Below are positions 1 to 5,399 of a stretch of 25,447 nt of DNA, one piece after another; the stretch's first letter is position 1; every line of letters begins with the position of its first letter. A program made the translations under genes and the position numbers. The DNA lies in IMG/VR virus record IMGVR_UViG_3300009034_000194, positions 1-25,447 of that record; one strand, 5' to 3'. The DNA is from a virus. The notes below the pieces were generated by a model that ran no database searches, was not told where the DNA came from, and saw only the letters and a program-made list of their open reading frames with translations.

Positions 1-2
1 CA

Positions 3-221
3 ATGGAAGATGAAGTCAAAATAAATTTTGATTTATTGGGTACAAGAGAGCGCATGATAAAGATTGGTTTTTATTTAAGTTCTGTTATTTGGCTCGATGA
101 GTCCGTGATTACTGCCGAGCGCGGAGTACCCCTAAAGGTGATTCTTAGTCATATACGGTCGATTCTTGACGTCAAATTGCAGGAACCAATTGAAATAAAA
201 AAGGAGTTAAGCAATGAATAA
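3..221 (+). CDS. Hypothetical protein, 72 aa (possibly 5'-truncated)
   Basis: Open frame that begins at an ATG two bases into the window, so its ribosome site is off the edge and a longer upstream start cannot be excluded. The product is a mixed alpha/beta-looking small protein with no motif that I recognise. It overlaps the next gene by 8 bases (ATGAATAA), and the next gene's AAGGAG ribosome site lies inside its last codons, which suggests translational coupling and supports it being a real gene. Confidence 0.55.
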   Translation: MEDEVKINFDLLGTRERMIKIGFYLSSVIWLDESVITAERGVPLKVILSHIRSILDVKLQEPIEIKKELSNE

Positions 222-792
222 AGAAACAGAAAACGACAAGCCCAAATGCGAAACGTGTGGGGGAAGCGGGGAAGTAGATGATACTATTCATTCTGTGCGA
301 GCCGGAATAGATATAAACAAACCCTGCCCTGACTGCCAAGGCGATGCAGCGGAGTTTGTGAAAGAATTAAACGAAACAATAGATGGAGTTGTTATCGCAT
401 ACGCAACAGATTGCATTGAAATTGTCGCAGAGCATACGCAAAAGTTAATCAATAAAAGTAGAAAAGCCGCCGACTTCATCAAGCAGCTACAGAAAGCAAT
501 CCTGGAATTTGGTAATAATCCGGCAGGATTTGATTGGGCTGTTTTAGACAAGCTGGATGAACAAGAAAGGCAAATCGAGCAGCTACAGGAAACAGTACCA
601 TCCAAAATTGAAAAGGAACAACAACGTCTAAGAGGAAAACTTTATATTCAATATCGAGAAGAGTGTAGTAGATTGCTTTATGGTGATTTAGAACATACGT
701 CTTACTCTCAAATGCAAGATGGTATTTATGCTATGAAAAAACAAATCGAGCAGCTACAGGCAAGGCTCAAGGAGGCCGAAGATGGCGACTAA
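214..792 (+). CDS. Zinc-finger (DnaJ-like CxxCxGxG) and coiled-coil protein
   Basis: 192 aa. An AAGGAG ribosome site at 201-206 precedes the ATG. The N-terminus has CETCGGSGEV (about residues 12-21) and CPDCQG (about 38-43), which resemble the CxxCxGxG zinc motifs of the DnaJ cysteine-rich domain and could form one four-cysteine zinc site. The rest is helical. Two stretches contain the short repeat QIEQLQ (about residues 115-120 and 177-182), and coiled-coil heptads are likely. It overlaps both neighbours. Function is unknown; the finger suggests nucleic-acid or protein binding. Confidence 0.75.
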   Translation: MNKETENDKPKCETCGGSGEVDDTIHSVRAGIDINKPCPDCQGDAAEFVKELNETIDGVVIAYATDCIEIVAEHTQKLINKSRKAADFIKQLQKAILEFGNNPAGFDWAVLDKLDEQERQIEQLQETVPSKIEKEQQRLRGKLYIQYREECSRLLYGDLEHTSYSQMQDGIYAMKKQIEQLQARLKEAEDGD

Positions 793-1021
793 AATACCAG
801 TAACAAAGACAATGGACGGTAGCGAGTGGTTGCTTTTTGATGAGGAGGATGTAAGAAAAGCCTGCGCCTTGCAAAACTGTGAGCAAGAAATGATAGACGA
901 TTGTATTGAATCTATGCGAGACGGCGAAAATGATTGTGAATGTTGTTTTGCAAATTTAATTAACATAGTAAAGGCTTGCTTTGAATATGCCACGGATGGA
1001 CATAAACGAAATAATATGTAA
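782..1021 (+). CDS. Hypothetical protein, 79 aa
   Basis: The ATG at 782 has a good GGAGG ribosome site at 771-775, inside the end of the previous gene, which it overlaps by 11 bases. The protein is acidic, with five cysteines including a CECC cluster near residues 52-55. I recognise no family. Its position in a tightly packed co-directional run of small genes supports expression. Confidence 0.65.
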   Translation: MATKIPVTKTMDGSEWLLFDEEDVRKACALQNCEQEMIDDCIESMRDGENDCECCFANLINIVKACFEYATDGHKRNNM

Positions 1022-1169
1022 ATATTGCAATACTTACAGATTGATTCGCCGAGTTTGGCGAGATGATATTGTGTGCGGTGGATGTTTGGCAGAGTACAGG
1101 ATCATCGGCGATGCCCTGGTTTGTGTTAAGCCCGGCAAACCGAAGCCGCGGAAGAAAAAAGGTAATTAG
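987..1169 (+). CDS. Small zinc-ribbon protein
   Basis: About 60 aa. It contains CKYC near the N-terminus and CGGC about 17 residues later, a pattern typical of a zinc ribbon, and a very basic C-terminal tail (KPGKPKPRKKK) that would suit nucleic-acid binding. The start is uncertain: a TTG at 981, an ATG at 987 and an ATG at 996 are all in frame. AAGG at 971-974 fits the first two. It overlaps the previous gene out of frame. Its stop overlaps the stop of the converging minus-strand gene by two bases, so two operons meet tail to tail here. Confidence 0.6.
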   Translation: MPRMDINEIICKYCNTYRLIRRVWRDDIVCGGCLAEYRIIGDALVCVKPGKPKPRKKKGN

Positions 1170-1378
1170 TTTTTTGCCAGCGCGATAGCGGCCTCAGTTA
1201 GCTTTACTGCTTTACACATTAAAACTGCGGTTGCTACAGGAATCTCAAAATCTCCAGGTGCGGAATCTAAAAACTTATTCCATGCTTCACACGCCGCCAG
1301 CAGAGCATCGCGTTGTTTCGTAAGTTTGCCAATACGATTCATGTGGTCTATTAGTGTTTCTTCGATTGTTTCACTCAT
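1166..1378 (-). CDS. Hypothetical protein, 70 aa
   Basis: Starts with MSETIEETLIDHMNRIGKLT. The product is largely helical (about residues 5-35 and 50-70). The ribosome site GAAAGGAG lies just before its ATG on the minus strand. It is the last gene of the leftward operon. A hairpin (GGTTTTT at 1395-1401 pairing with AAAAACC at 1406-1412) sits just upstream of the ribosome site and might influence expression. No family is recognised. Confidence 0.65.
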   Translation of the reverse strand: MSETIEETLIDHMNRIGKLTKQRDALLAACEAWNKFLDSAPGDFEIPVATAVLMCKAVKLTEAAIALAKN

Positions 1379-1480
1379 AATATTCTCCTTTCAGGGTTTT
1401 TGCCCAAAAACCATGTCACCAGCCTCCGCCTAAGCCGTCATAATAATTTCTAAGGGGTAAACATGGTCAGGATTCAATTT

Positions 1481-1690
1481 TTAACCGTAGGTTGCCAAAA
1501 CAGCTTTTTTGTTCCATTGTCGGAGACACAACAAACGTCCATCAAGAAATTTTTCCCATAGTTGCCAACGCCCTTTAGTCTCTTGCCAACCTTGTTTTTT
1601 GGGTACAATCTCAATATATAATCCCGCATTAGTTTGGATAGCCTTGACATTATCGGGATTATGTAAATCAGATATTTGTAATTCTTTCAT
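1481..1690 (-). CDS. Hypothetical protein, 69 aa
   Basis: Starts MKELQISDLHNPDNVKAIQT. The ribosome site AAAGGAT is 7-12 bases before the ATG. It is rich in Trp, Lys and Gln in its second half (residues 30-60) and has no membrane segment or metal motif. The plus strand is also open across much of this stretch, but only the minus frame has a ribosome site and fits the leftward operon. Function unknown. Confidence 0.6.
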   Translation of the reverse strand: MKELQISDLHNPDNVKAIQTNAGLYIEIVPKKQGWQETKGRWQLWEKFLDGRLLCLRQWNKKAVLATYG

Positions 1691-1723
1691 CTTCCTATCC
1701 TTTCTGCCTGGGGGCGGTTAAGA

Positions 1724-2038
1724 TCAAACCGAAAAATGTATCGTTTTTATTTCTCTATCATCACAACCTTTCAAGCAATGGTACAAACCTGCGTGATGGC
1801 CGCTTAATTGCATACCTTTATGATATGTGCCTTCTTTTATTTCTTGTTTTAGCCACTCTTCAGCACTAACCAAAGAATCAAAAACAAGCGAATCGGGTAA
1901 GCGGCCATGAAAACAATTCATACCACGCCAGTCTATAGAGTGATACCACCACTGGCCGACGCCATAAATAACATATTTGGTTTTGTGATAAGTTAAAATC
2001 GCAAACCAATCTAAAGCATAATCGTTACTTTCAGCCAT
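1724..2038 (-). CDS. Hypothetical protein, 104 aa
   Basis: The largest product of the leftward operon. It is soluble, rich in Trp, Tyr and His (for example GQWWYHSIDW near residue 28), with three cysteines. The ribosome site GAGGTG precedes the ATG. Its upstream spacer holds the interleaved hairpin element described at 2053-2144, so its expression may be set by attenuation within the operon. Family not recognised. Confidence 0.65.
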   Translation of the reverse strand: MAESNDYALDWFAILTYHKTKYVIYGVGQWWYHSIDWRGMNCFHGRLPDSLVFDSLVSAEEWLKQEIKEGTYHKGMQLSGHHAGLYHCLKGCDDREIKTIHFSV

Positions 2039-2052
2039 AATCGCACCTCATC

Positions 2053-2144
2053 AAAAAGCCCGGCACTACCTCTGAACGCTTAAATCCACCCATAGAAAGG
2101 GCGGCAATGCCGGGCTGTTGACAAATTATACAATAAAGCGTTCA
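2053..2144 (-). promoter_or_regulatory. Interleaved hairpin pair with T-run (attenuator or pseudoknot candidate)
   Basis: Read on the minus strand, four segments occur in the order A5', B5', A3', B3'. TGAACGCTT (2136-2144) can pair with AAGCGTTCA (2073-2081). AGCCCGGCA (2108-2116) can pair with TGCCGGGCT (2057-2065), which is followed directly by a T-run (2053-2056), the form of an intrinsic terminator. The two pairings cross, so they are either mutually exclusive or form a pseudoknot. The element lies between two leftward genes, upstream of the 104-aa gene. The pairings are exact; the function is inferred. Confidence 0.55.
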
Positions 2145-2192
2145 TAAAACCGCTGGCCGGATTCGGACCGGCCATTGGCCAAGCCAGGGCGG

Positions 2193-2489
2193 TTAGTTTA
2201 GGCGAATATATCGGGCCACAGATTGACGGTTTAATATATCATCTAAATCACCGTAAAAGTGGCCTCTGTGGATAACGCCATATGCTTTACAGCCGAAAAC
2301 TTTCTCACCTTCAATAATATACCGACCGGAGCTACCCACATCAACGTAAACATATTTTCGCTTCGGTACAATATGGGCAAGATAGCTGGTTTCATTACCA
2401 ACTATTGAACCACAAAGGCGAATCAAAGCGTCTTTTTCTTGTTTTTCAACTAATTCTGCAAACCTTTTGATTTTTTCAGTAACTTCCAT
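2193..2489 (-). CDS. Hypothetical protein, 98 aa
   Basis: Starts MEVTEKIKRFAELVEKQEKD, a helical N-terminus followed by a beta-rich part (about residues 35-80) with conserved-looking glycines. The ribosome site AAAGGGAT precedes the ATG. Its TAA stop is the last three bases of the repeated GGGCGGTTA motif read in reverse. A GC-rich hairpin follows downstream. No family is recognised. Confidence 0.65.
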   Translation of the reverse strand: MEVTEKIKRFAELVEKQEKDALIRLCGSIVGNETSYLAHIVPKRKYVYVDVGSSGRYIIEGEKVFGCKAYGVIHRGHFYGDLDDILNRQSVARYIRLN

Positions 2490-2580
2490 AATAATCCCTT
2501 TCTAAAAAGTTAAGCGTTTCAGTTAAGTCCCTGCTTGCATTGAAGCTCACGCGCCGACGCAGGCGGCAGGGATGAGAGAA

Positions 2581-2778
2581 TCATTTGGAGACAATGCCCA
2601 CAATGTAAACGCCAACACCAATCATCACTTTGTCAACACGCTCAATGGGAGAATATTCGACAGAATAATGATTTGCCGTTTTTTCCAGTTTTGACACAAT
2701 CTCGACTTTGTCGTACTCTTTAATAGTCCCATCGTCCAATAGACTATTAAGAGTGTTTTGAAATTCTTTGACTGTCAT
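2581..2778 (-). CDS. Hypothetical protein, 65 aa
   Basis: Starts MTVKEFQNTLNSLLDDGTIK. It has a helical N-terminus and a hydrophobic C-terminal strand region (VMIGVGVYIVGIV, about residues 51-63) that is too short and too late to call a membrane anchor with confidence. The ribosome site AAAGGGC precedes the ATG. The motif AAACGCTTAA lies about 30 bases upstream of the start and recurs in front of the next gene in the operon. Function unknown. Confidence 0.6.
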   Translation of the reverse strand: MTVKEFQNTLNSLLDDGTIKEYDKVEIVSKLEKTANHYSVEYSPIERVDKVMIGVGVYIVGIVSK

Positions 2779-2835
2779 TTTTTGCCCTTTCTAATTAAGT
2801 GAATTTAAGCGTTTAATTTATGTCCGCGAGGGCGG

Positions 2836-3033
2836 TTAGGATTCAAGTTTAACATAAAACGAGCCAGTTATTTTGGCATCCCTAATAAACTTATCCATTT
2901 TTCCGGTTGCTTCTTTATGTGTCCTTGCTTGGATTGTACGAGCAGTCGGTAAACACTGATTGCCGTGAAAACCCGAACCGAAGCCAGTTTGTACCATTGA
3001 GCCTCGGCAAATTCTGTACGTTTGCCGTTTCAT
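2836..3033 (-). CDS. Hypothetical protein, 65 aa
   Basis: Basic small protein starting MKRQTYRICRGSMVQTGFGS. The middle section (about residues 24-45) is TARTIQARTHKEATGKMDKF. The ribosome site AGAGGAT precedes the ATG. Its TAA stop forms part of the TAACCGCCC repeat. The opposite strand is also open, but the ribosome site and operon context favour this strand. Function unknown. Confidence 0.6.
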   Translation of the reverse strand: MKRQTYRICRGSMVQTGFGSGFHGNQCLPTARTIQARTHKEATGKMDKFIRDAKITGSFYVKLES

Positions 3034-3066
3034 TTTCTATCCTCTACTTTCTGCCCGTCAGGGCGG

Positions 3067-3246
3067 TTATTCAAAAAGAGCTTCGCCAACTCTATTGCCG
3101 TTTTTGTCTAAAAGTGCAAAATCGACTTTTCCGCTTTCTACTTTTTCGGCAGCTTGCCTTAAAATACGGGCGGTCTCATATTCAAGCCCTGATTCACCAA
3201 AAGCGGCGTTTCCTGTTTTAATAGACAATCTAAATTCAGTATACAT
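3067..3246 (-). CDS. Small phage protein, 59 aa, first full gene of the leftward operon
   Basis: Reading from the ATG at 3246 gives MYTEFRLSIKTGNAAFGESG, then a helix with ETARILRQAAEKVESG and an end with LLDKNGNRVGEALFE. The ribosome site GAAGGGAT is 6-13 bases before the ATG. The sequence looks like a compact alpha/beta fold of the kind common among small phage accessory proteins, but I assign no function. It lies directly behind the promoter at 3373-3401 and behind the hairpin terminator at 3264-3327, so its transcription should depend on read-through of that terminator. Confidence 0.7.
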   Translation of the reverse strand: MYTEFRLSIKTGNAAFGESGLEYETARILRQAAEKVESGKVDFALLDKNGNRVGEALFE

Positions 3247-3261
3247 TTCACTATCCCTTCA

Positions 3262-3363
3262 TTAAAAAGCCCGGCCACCTGTCGGCATGAAACGGCTAAA
3301 TTTCAGGCGTGAGACAGAGGGCCAGGCGATTGTTTGTAATTGGTTGTGATTCAGCCGTTTCAT
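3262..3363 (-). CDS. Possible 33-aa leader peptide
   Basis: An ATG lies about three bases after the predicted transcription start. The frame starts MKRLNHNQLQTIAWPSVSRL and ends GGRAF, with its TAA formed by the terminator's T-run. It spans the whole attenuator. If translated it would be nearly leaderless, and ribosome movement could choose between the two RNA structures. There is no codon cluster typical of amino-acid attenuators, and it may be only an accidental open frame. Confidence 0.3.
   Translation of the reverse strand: MKRLNHNQLQTIAWPSVSRLKFSRFMPTGGRAF
3264..3327 (-). terminator. Strong intrinsic terminator in the leader of the leftward operon
   Basis: On the minus strand, GCCTGGCCCTCTGTC (3313-3327) pairs with GACAGGTGGCCGGGC (3269-3283): 14 of 15 positions pair, counting two G-U pairs. 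Five T residues follow (3264-3268). It lies between the promoter and the first full gene, the position of a transcription attenuator rather than an operon end. Confidence 0.65.
3269..3363 (-). promoter_or_regulatory. Alternative (anti-terminator or pseudoknot) pairing in the same leader
   Basis: An exact 11-base inverted repeat, AGCCGTTTCAT (3353-3363) and ATGAAACGGCT (3287-3297), starts almost at the predicted transcription start. Its right-hand partner is inside the terminator loop, and the terminator's first arm (3313-3327) lies inside its own loop. The two pairings therefore cross. This is the architecture of terminator/anti-terminator leaders, or of an H-type pseudoknot. The same arrangement recurs at 2053-2144. 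Confidence 0.55.
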
Positions 3364-3372
3364 ACTATCGCC

Positions 3373-3401
3373 ATTATCGACAAACATAGAGTATTTGTCA
3401 A
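3373..3401 (-). promoter_or_regulatory. Sigma70-type promoter, leftward
   Basis: On the minus strand, TTGACA (3396-3401), a 17-base spacer and GATAAT (3373-3378). This is a near-consensus promoter with start expected near 3366. It reads into the leader and the seven-gene minus-strand operon. Confidence 0.75.
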
Positions 3402-3489
3402 GTGCAAACTTCTAATAAGTCATATTAAGCCATCTTATAAAGATTGGCACAGAATTTGGCCTCCTTAATATGTTGATAATAAAGCACTT
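3400..3489. repeat. Nested inverted repeats between divergent promoters
   Basis: CATATTAAG (3421-3429) is mirrored exactly by CTTAATATG (3464-3472). Outside this, AAGTGC (3400-3405) is mirrored by GCACTT (3484-3489). The two pairs share nearly the same centre (about 3445). They lie between the leftward and rightward promoters, where an operator or DNA-looping site would be expected. No gene lies in 3364-3551. Confidence 0.5.
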
Positions 3490-3512
3490 ATGAAATAAAT
3501 GGGAAAAGGGGG

Positions 3513-3541
3513 TTGACAAAATAAACAGTAAAAAATAAAAT
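3513..3541 (+). promoter_or_regulatory. Sigma70-type promoter, rightward
   Basis: TTGACA (3513-3518), a 17-base spacer and TAAAAT (3536-3541). Transcription should start near 3548, only about four bases before the ATG at 3552. It probably drives the lysis and packaging genes to its right. Confidence 0.75.
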
Positions 3542-3551
3542 AATAGCTGAT

Positions 3552-3686
3552 ATGAAGCAAGAGCCTGAAACAATCAGCGATGCAGAGTTTGTTGAACTTG
3601 AGAGCAGGGACATCGAAGATTCGCTTGCGGCCCTTGCGGAAACAGACGGCACTTCGCTCGAGGACTTTATTGGAGAGCTAAAATGA
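3552..3686 (+). CDS. Small acidic protein, 44 aa, possibly leaderless
   Basis: The frame reads MKQEPETISDAEFVELESRD and ends EDFIGELK. It is strongly acidic and probably helical. No ribosome site precedes its ATG, and the predicted transcription start is only about four bases upstream, so the message may be leaderless. Its stop overlaps the next gene by four bases (ATGA), which supports it being real. A ribosome site for the next gene (GGAG at 3671-3674) lies inside it. The acidic character allows a guess at a DNA mimic or antitoxin-like partner, without direct support. Confidence 0.5.
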   Translation: MKQEPETISDAEFVELESRDIEDSLAALAETDGTSLEDFIGELK

Positions 3687-3919
3687 AGAAAGTAATACTG
3701 TTATTGGTAGCGTTAGTAGCGTTTTTGATGTGTGCAGGCTGTCAGCGGGGCGATTTCAAGGTTAGTCCGGTGATTGAGAATATGCCTGCGCCGCATGACG
3801 GCTACAACATCGGGCCGGAGCTATACGTTGAGCAGGGCGATCCAGTGCCGGTGACTGGCGCTGTGATATGGATTAGAGGGCTCGAGCCTAACGATTTGAA
3901 GCTGAAAGTCGATAGATAA
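3683..3919 (+). CDS. Small lipoprotein (spanin-like position)
   Basis: 78 aa. It has a basic N-terminus (MKK), a hydrophobic stretch at residues 4-17 and a lipobox-like CAGC with the acylated cysteine expected at residue 20; Cys at the -3 position is unusual. The mature part of about 58 residues is polar and proline-containing. It precedes a holin-like gene, so an outer-membrane spanin (Rz1-like) role is possible, but no Rz-like partner is seen and the mature part is less proline-rich than Rz1. The preceding gene overlaps it by four bases. Confidence 0.65.
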   Translation: MKKVILLLVALVAFLMCAGCQRGDFKVSPVIENMPAPHDGYNIGPELYVEQGDPVPVTGAVIWIRGLEPNDLKLKVDR

Positions 3920-4065
3920 TGTATCAAGAATTGACTGAGCATGATTACTGTGAATGCGGCGGCCTGCTGGGCTATGTATGGTATCGAGGAAAGGATATGA
4001 TTTTCAGGACTTGCCGAAAGCGCAAAAAGGATACAAAGGTTGAAGTAGAGGTTGTGAAATATTGA
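3919..4065 (+). CDS. Small cysteine-containing protein, 48 aa
   Basis: The ATG shares its first base with the TAA of the lipoprotein gene. The frame starts MYQELTEHDYCECGGLLGYV and later has a single further cysteine (RTCRKRKK) and a basic stretch. CxC plus one Cys is an incomplete zinc-ribbon pattern. It lies between the lipoprotein and the holin-like gene. Function unknown. Confidence 0.5.
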   Translation: MYQELTEHDYCECGGLLGYVWYRGKDMIFRTCRKRKKDTKVEVEVVKY

Positions 4066-4072
4066 GGTTGAT

Positions 4073-4321
4073 ATGGAGAATTTGAATTTAACACCTGCAA
4101 TGCTGGCTTTGGTCCCGTTGGTGGCAGCGGCCATACAAATAATTAAGAATATACCCGCTACGGTTAAGATAAAGCCGTTTATGCCGTTTGTAGGGATGAT
4201 AGTGGCTTTTTGTATGTTATATGCCCAGAAGCCAGAGCCACAAATAATACCTGCGGTCGTTATAGGATTGATGGCGTCAGGTGCTTATGACGGCATTAAG
4301 GCCATAAGCAAGAAAAACTAA
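4073..4321 (+). CDS. Holin-like membrane protein
   Basis: 82 aa. Hydrophobic segments lie at about residues 8-24, 35-51 and 58-72, separated by short charged or proline-containing turns, with a basic end (AISKKN). Size, segment number and the charged tail suit a phage holin, which makes lethal pores in the inner membrane so that the endolysin can reach the wall. GAGG at 4064-4067 is the ribosome site. The lipoprotein gene upstream fits a lysis block, although no endolysin is visible in the window. Confidence 0.6.
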   Translation: MENLNLTPAMLALVPLVAAAIQIIKNIPATVKIKPFMPFVGMIVAFCMLYAQKPEPQIIPAVVIGLMASGAYDGIKAISKKN

Positions 4322-4329
4322 ACATATAA

Positions 4330-4491
4330 TTTGGGGTAGCTGATTTTTTGTTTTTCCGATTGGCAGAAAAGGGAATTTCTGTAAATTATGACCCAACGCA
4401 GACTTCGAAGGCAAAAAGACTTAGTGTTGATAATGGAGTTACTTTGTGCGAAAAGCATCACCACAGAAAACACAGAAAAAAGGTTTCCTAA
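4330..4491 (+). pseudogene. Fragment resembling the C-terminal half of an HNH endonuclease
   Basis: A stop-to-stop frame with no convincing start. Its centre reads KRLSVDNGVTLCEKHHHRKH, which matches the second half of the zinc-binding HNH fold in phage HNH nucleases (a pattern like DVDNGxTLCxxCHxxxH). The first half with its CxxC and the catalytic histidine is missing, because a stop at 4327-4329 closes the frame. It is probably a relic of a homing-type nuclease gene that lost its front. Motif recognition is by eye only. Confidence 0.4.
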
Positions 4492-4712
4492 ATTTTAGTA
4501 CACAGATAAATCAGCTAATAGGGCTGATTATCCCTCCAGGCGTAGAGATCGCAAGCCACAGAGCCGCACAGCGGGCAAATAACGCAAGCTGGCGAGTAGA
4601 GCAACAATACTCAAGACAGTACGGCCTGCACAGTTCAATGACTATCGTAAAATGGCATTATCCCAGGCTAAAAGACAAGCGTAAGACTTACGAGCTGATA
4701 AGCAGATGTTAG
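4446..4712 (+). pseudogene. Possibly frameshifted upstream part of the following gene
   Basis: A GTG-started frame with HRAAQRANNASWRVEQQYSR near its middle, then a less protein-like end. In another frame, 4583-4681 reads AQFNDYRKMALSQAKRQA, stops at a TAA (4682-4684) and then continues in the same frame as the next gene (DLRADKQMLGLES). The whole looks like one helical, Gln/Ala-rich protein broken by a frameshift and one stop. It may be a decayed gene, a sequence error or a programmed event. There is no good ribosome site. Confidence 0.35.
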
Positions 4713-4987
4713 GATTAGAAAGTTATTATTTAAGGGCACAACAACAGGCTTTACCGTCTTATTATCCTTATGTAGCACAACTTGCTCAACAAGGGCTAAA
4801 TCCTTGTATACCTGGATATGTATCAAGAAGAGCGTTTCAACAGACTGCGCCAAGCGGATTAGAGGCGATATTTGGCCACCAAACATATACGCCCCAACAA
4901 CCTGTTGTAAAAATCAAAAAAGTCGAGTGTGTGGAGATAAGGCCAAAACAGGATATACGGTTATTGAAAGCTGGCGAAGGTCTTTAG
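4706..4987 (+). CDS. Hypothetical protein, 93 aa
   Basis: Starts MLGLESYYLRAQQQALPSYY. It is rich in Gln, Tyr and Pro, which is common in minor virion proteins, and ends with a basic beta-looking segment (VVKIKKVECVEIRP). There is no clear ribosome site at its ATG, and the reading frame continues upstream through a stop, so it may be the tail of a longer disrupted gene (see 4446-4712). The ATG of the next gene follows its stop directly. Confidence 0.5.
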   Translation: MLGLESYYLRAQQQALPSYYPYVAQLAQQGLNPCIPGYVSRRAFQQTAPSGLEAIFGHQTYTPQQPVVKIKKVECVEIRPKQDIRLLKAGEGL

Positions 4988-5212
4988 ATGCCTAACTCAA
5001 CACTAACACTACAAGAGAACATAAACGATATCCATAGGGTTTTGAGCCTGATAGGTGGTGAGGCAGAGTTAATGAGTATAAAAGCCCATGAAAAGCCATT
5101 GACTCGTAAAGATATCGCAATGTCTGAATATGTTGAAAGAATATTAAAATTGGTGAATTATGTTGAAACCGGACCACTATTCAACCTACAGAAACAAATA
5201 GAAAATGGCTAA
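4988..5212 (+). CDS. Hypothetical helical protein, 74 aa
   Basis: Starts MPNSTLTLQENINDIHRVLS directly after the previous stop, with GAAGG at 4976-4980 as ribosome site. It is predicted mostly helical with no cysteines. It overlaps the next gene by 8 bases. It lies two genes upstream of the small terminase gene. Function unknown. Confidence 0.6.
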   Translation: MPNSTLTLQENINDIHRVLSLIGGEAELMSIKAHEKPLTRKDIAMSEYVERILKLVNYVETGPLFNLQKQIENG

Positions 5213-5399
5213 AGAATACGTACCTTGTGAAAATTGCATAGTTCGGAGAAAACTGAATCCAGATGTATGTCATTGTGAAGAGACAGATAAAACAGGTTAT
5301 CATATTATGGACTATAAAATAAAAAGTGATGCAACTATGATTGGTGAAGTAGGTGAAGGTATGGCAATGTGTGGTAGATTATGGCAAACAGACCGCTAA
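5205..5399 (+). CDS. Cysteine-rich small protein, 64 aa
   Basis: Starts MAKEYVPCENCIVRRKLNPD. The spacing C-x2-C then CHC about 11 residues on suggests a small zinc site, with one further Cys near the C-terminus. It overlaps both the previous gene (8 bases) and the small terminase gene (19 bases), so expression is probably coupled. Function unknown. Confidence 0.6.
   Translation: MAKEYVPCENCIVRRKLNPDVCHCEETDKTGYHIMDYKIKSDATMIGEVGEGMAMCGRLWQTDR

Noticed and set aside
1155-1175. A6/T6 pair around the convergent stops as a bidirectional terminator
   Set aside because: The stem would contain only A-T pairs, with no GC core; too weak to call.
2118-2146. TTGACA on the plus strand and TATAAT on the minus strand near 2118-2131
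   Set aside because: Neither has an acceptable partner hexamer at 16-18 bases.
2150-2195. A minus-strand hairpin with a 7-base loop resembling a tRNA T-arm (GCCGG TCCGAAT CCGGC)
   Set aside because: The loop lacks the invariant T at its second position, the whole stem-loop unit is only about 45 bases, and no anticodon or D-arm can be drawn.
3446-3462. A sigma54-like word (TTGGCACAGAATTTGGC)
   Set aside because: The -12 element reads GG then C instead of GC at the required spacing, and a much better sigma70 promoter lies just downstream.
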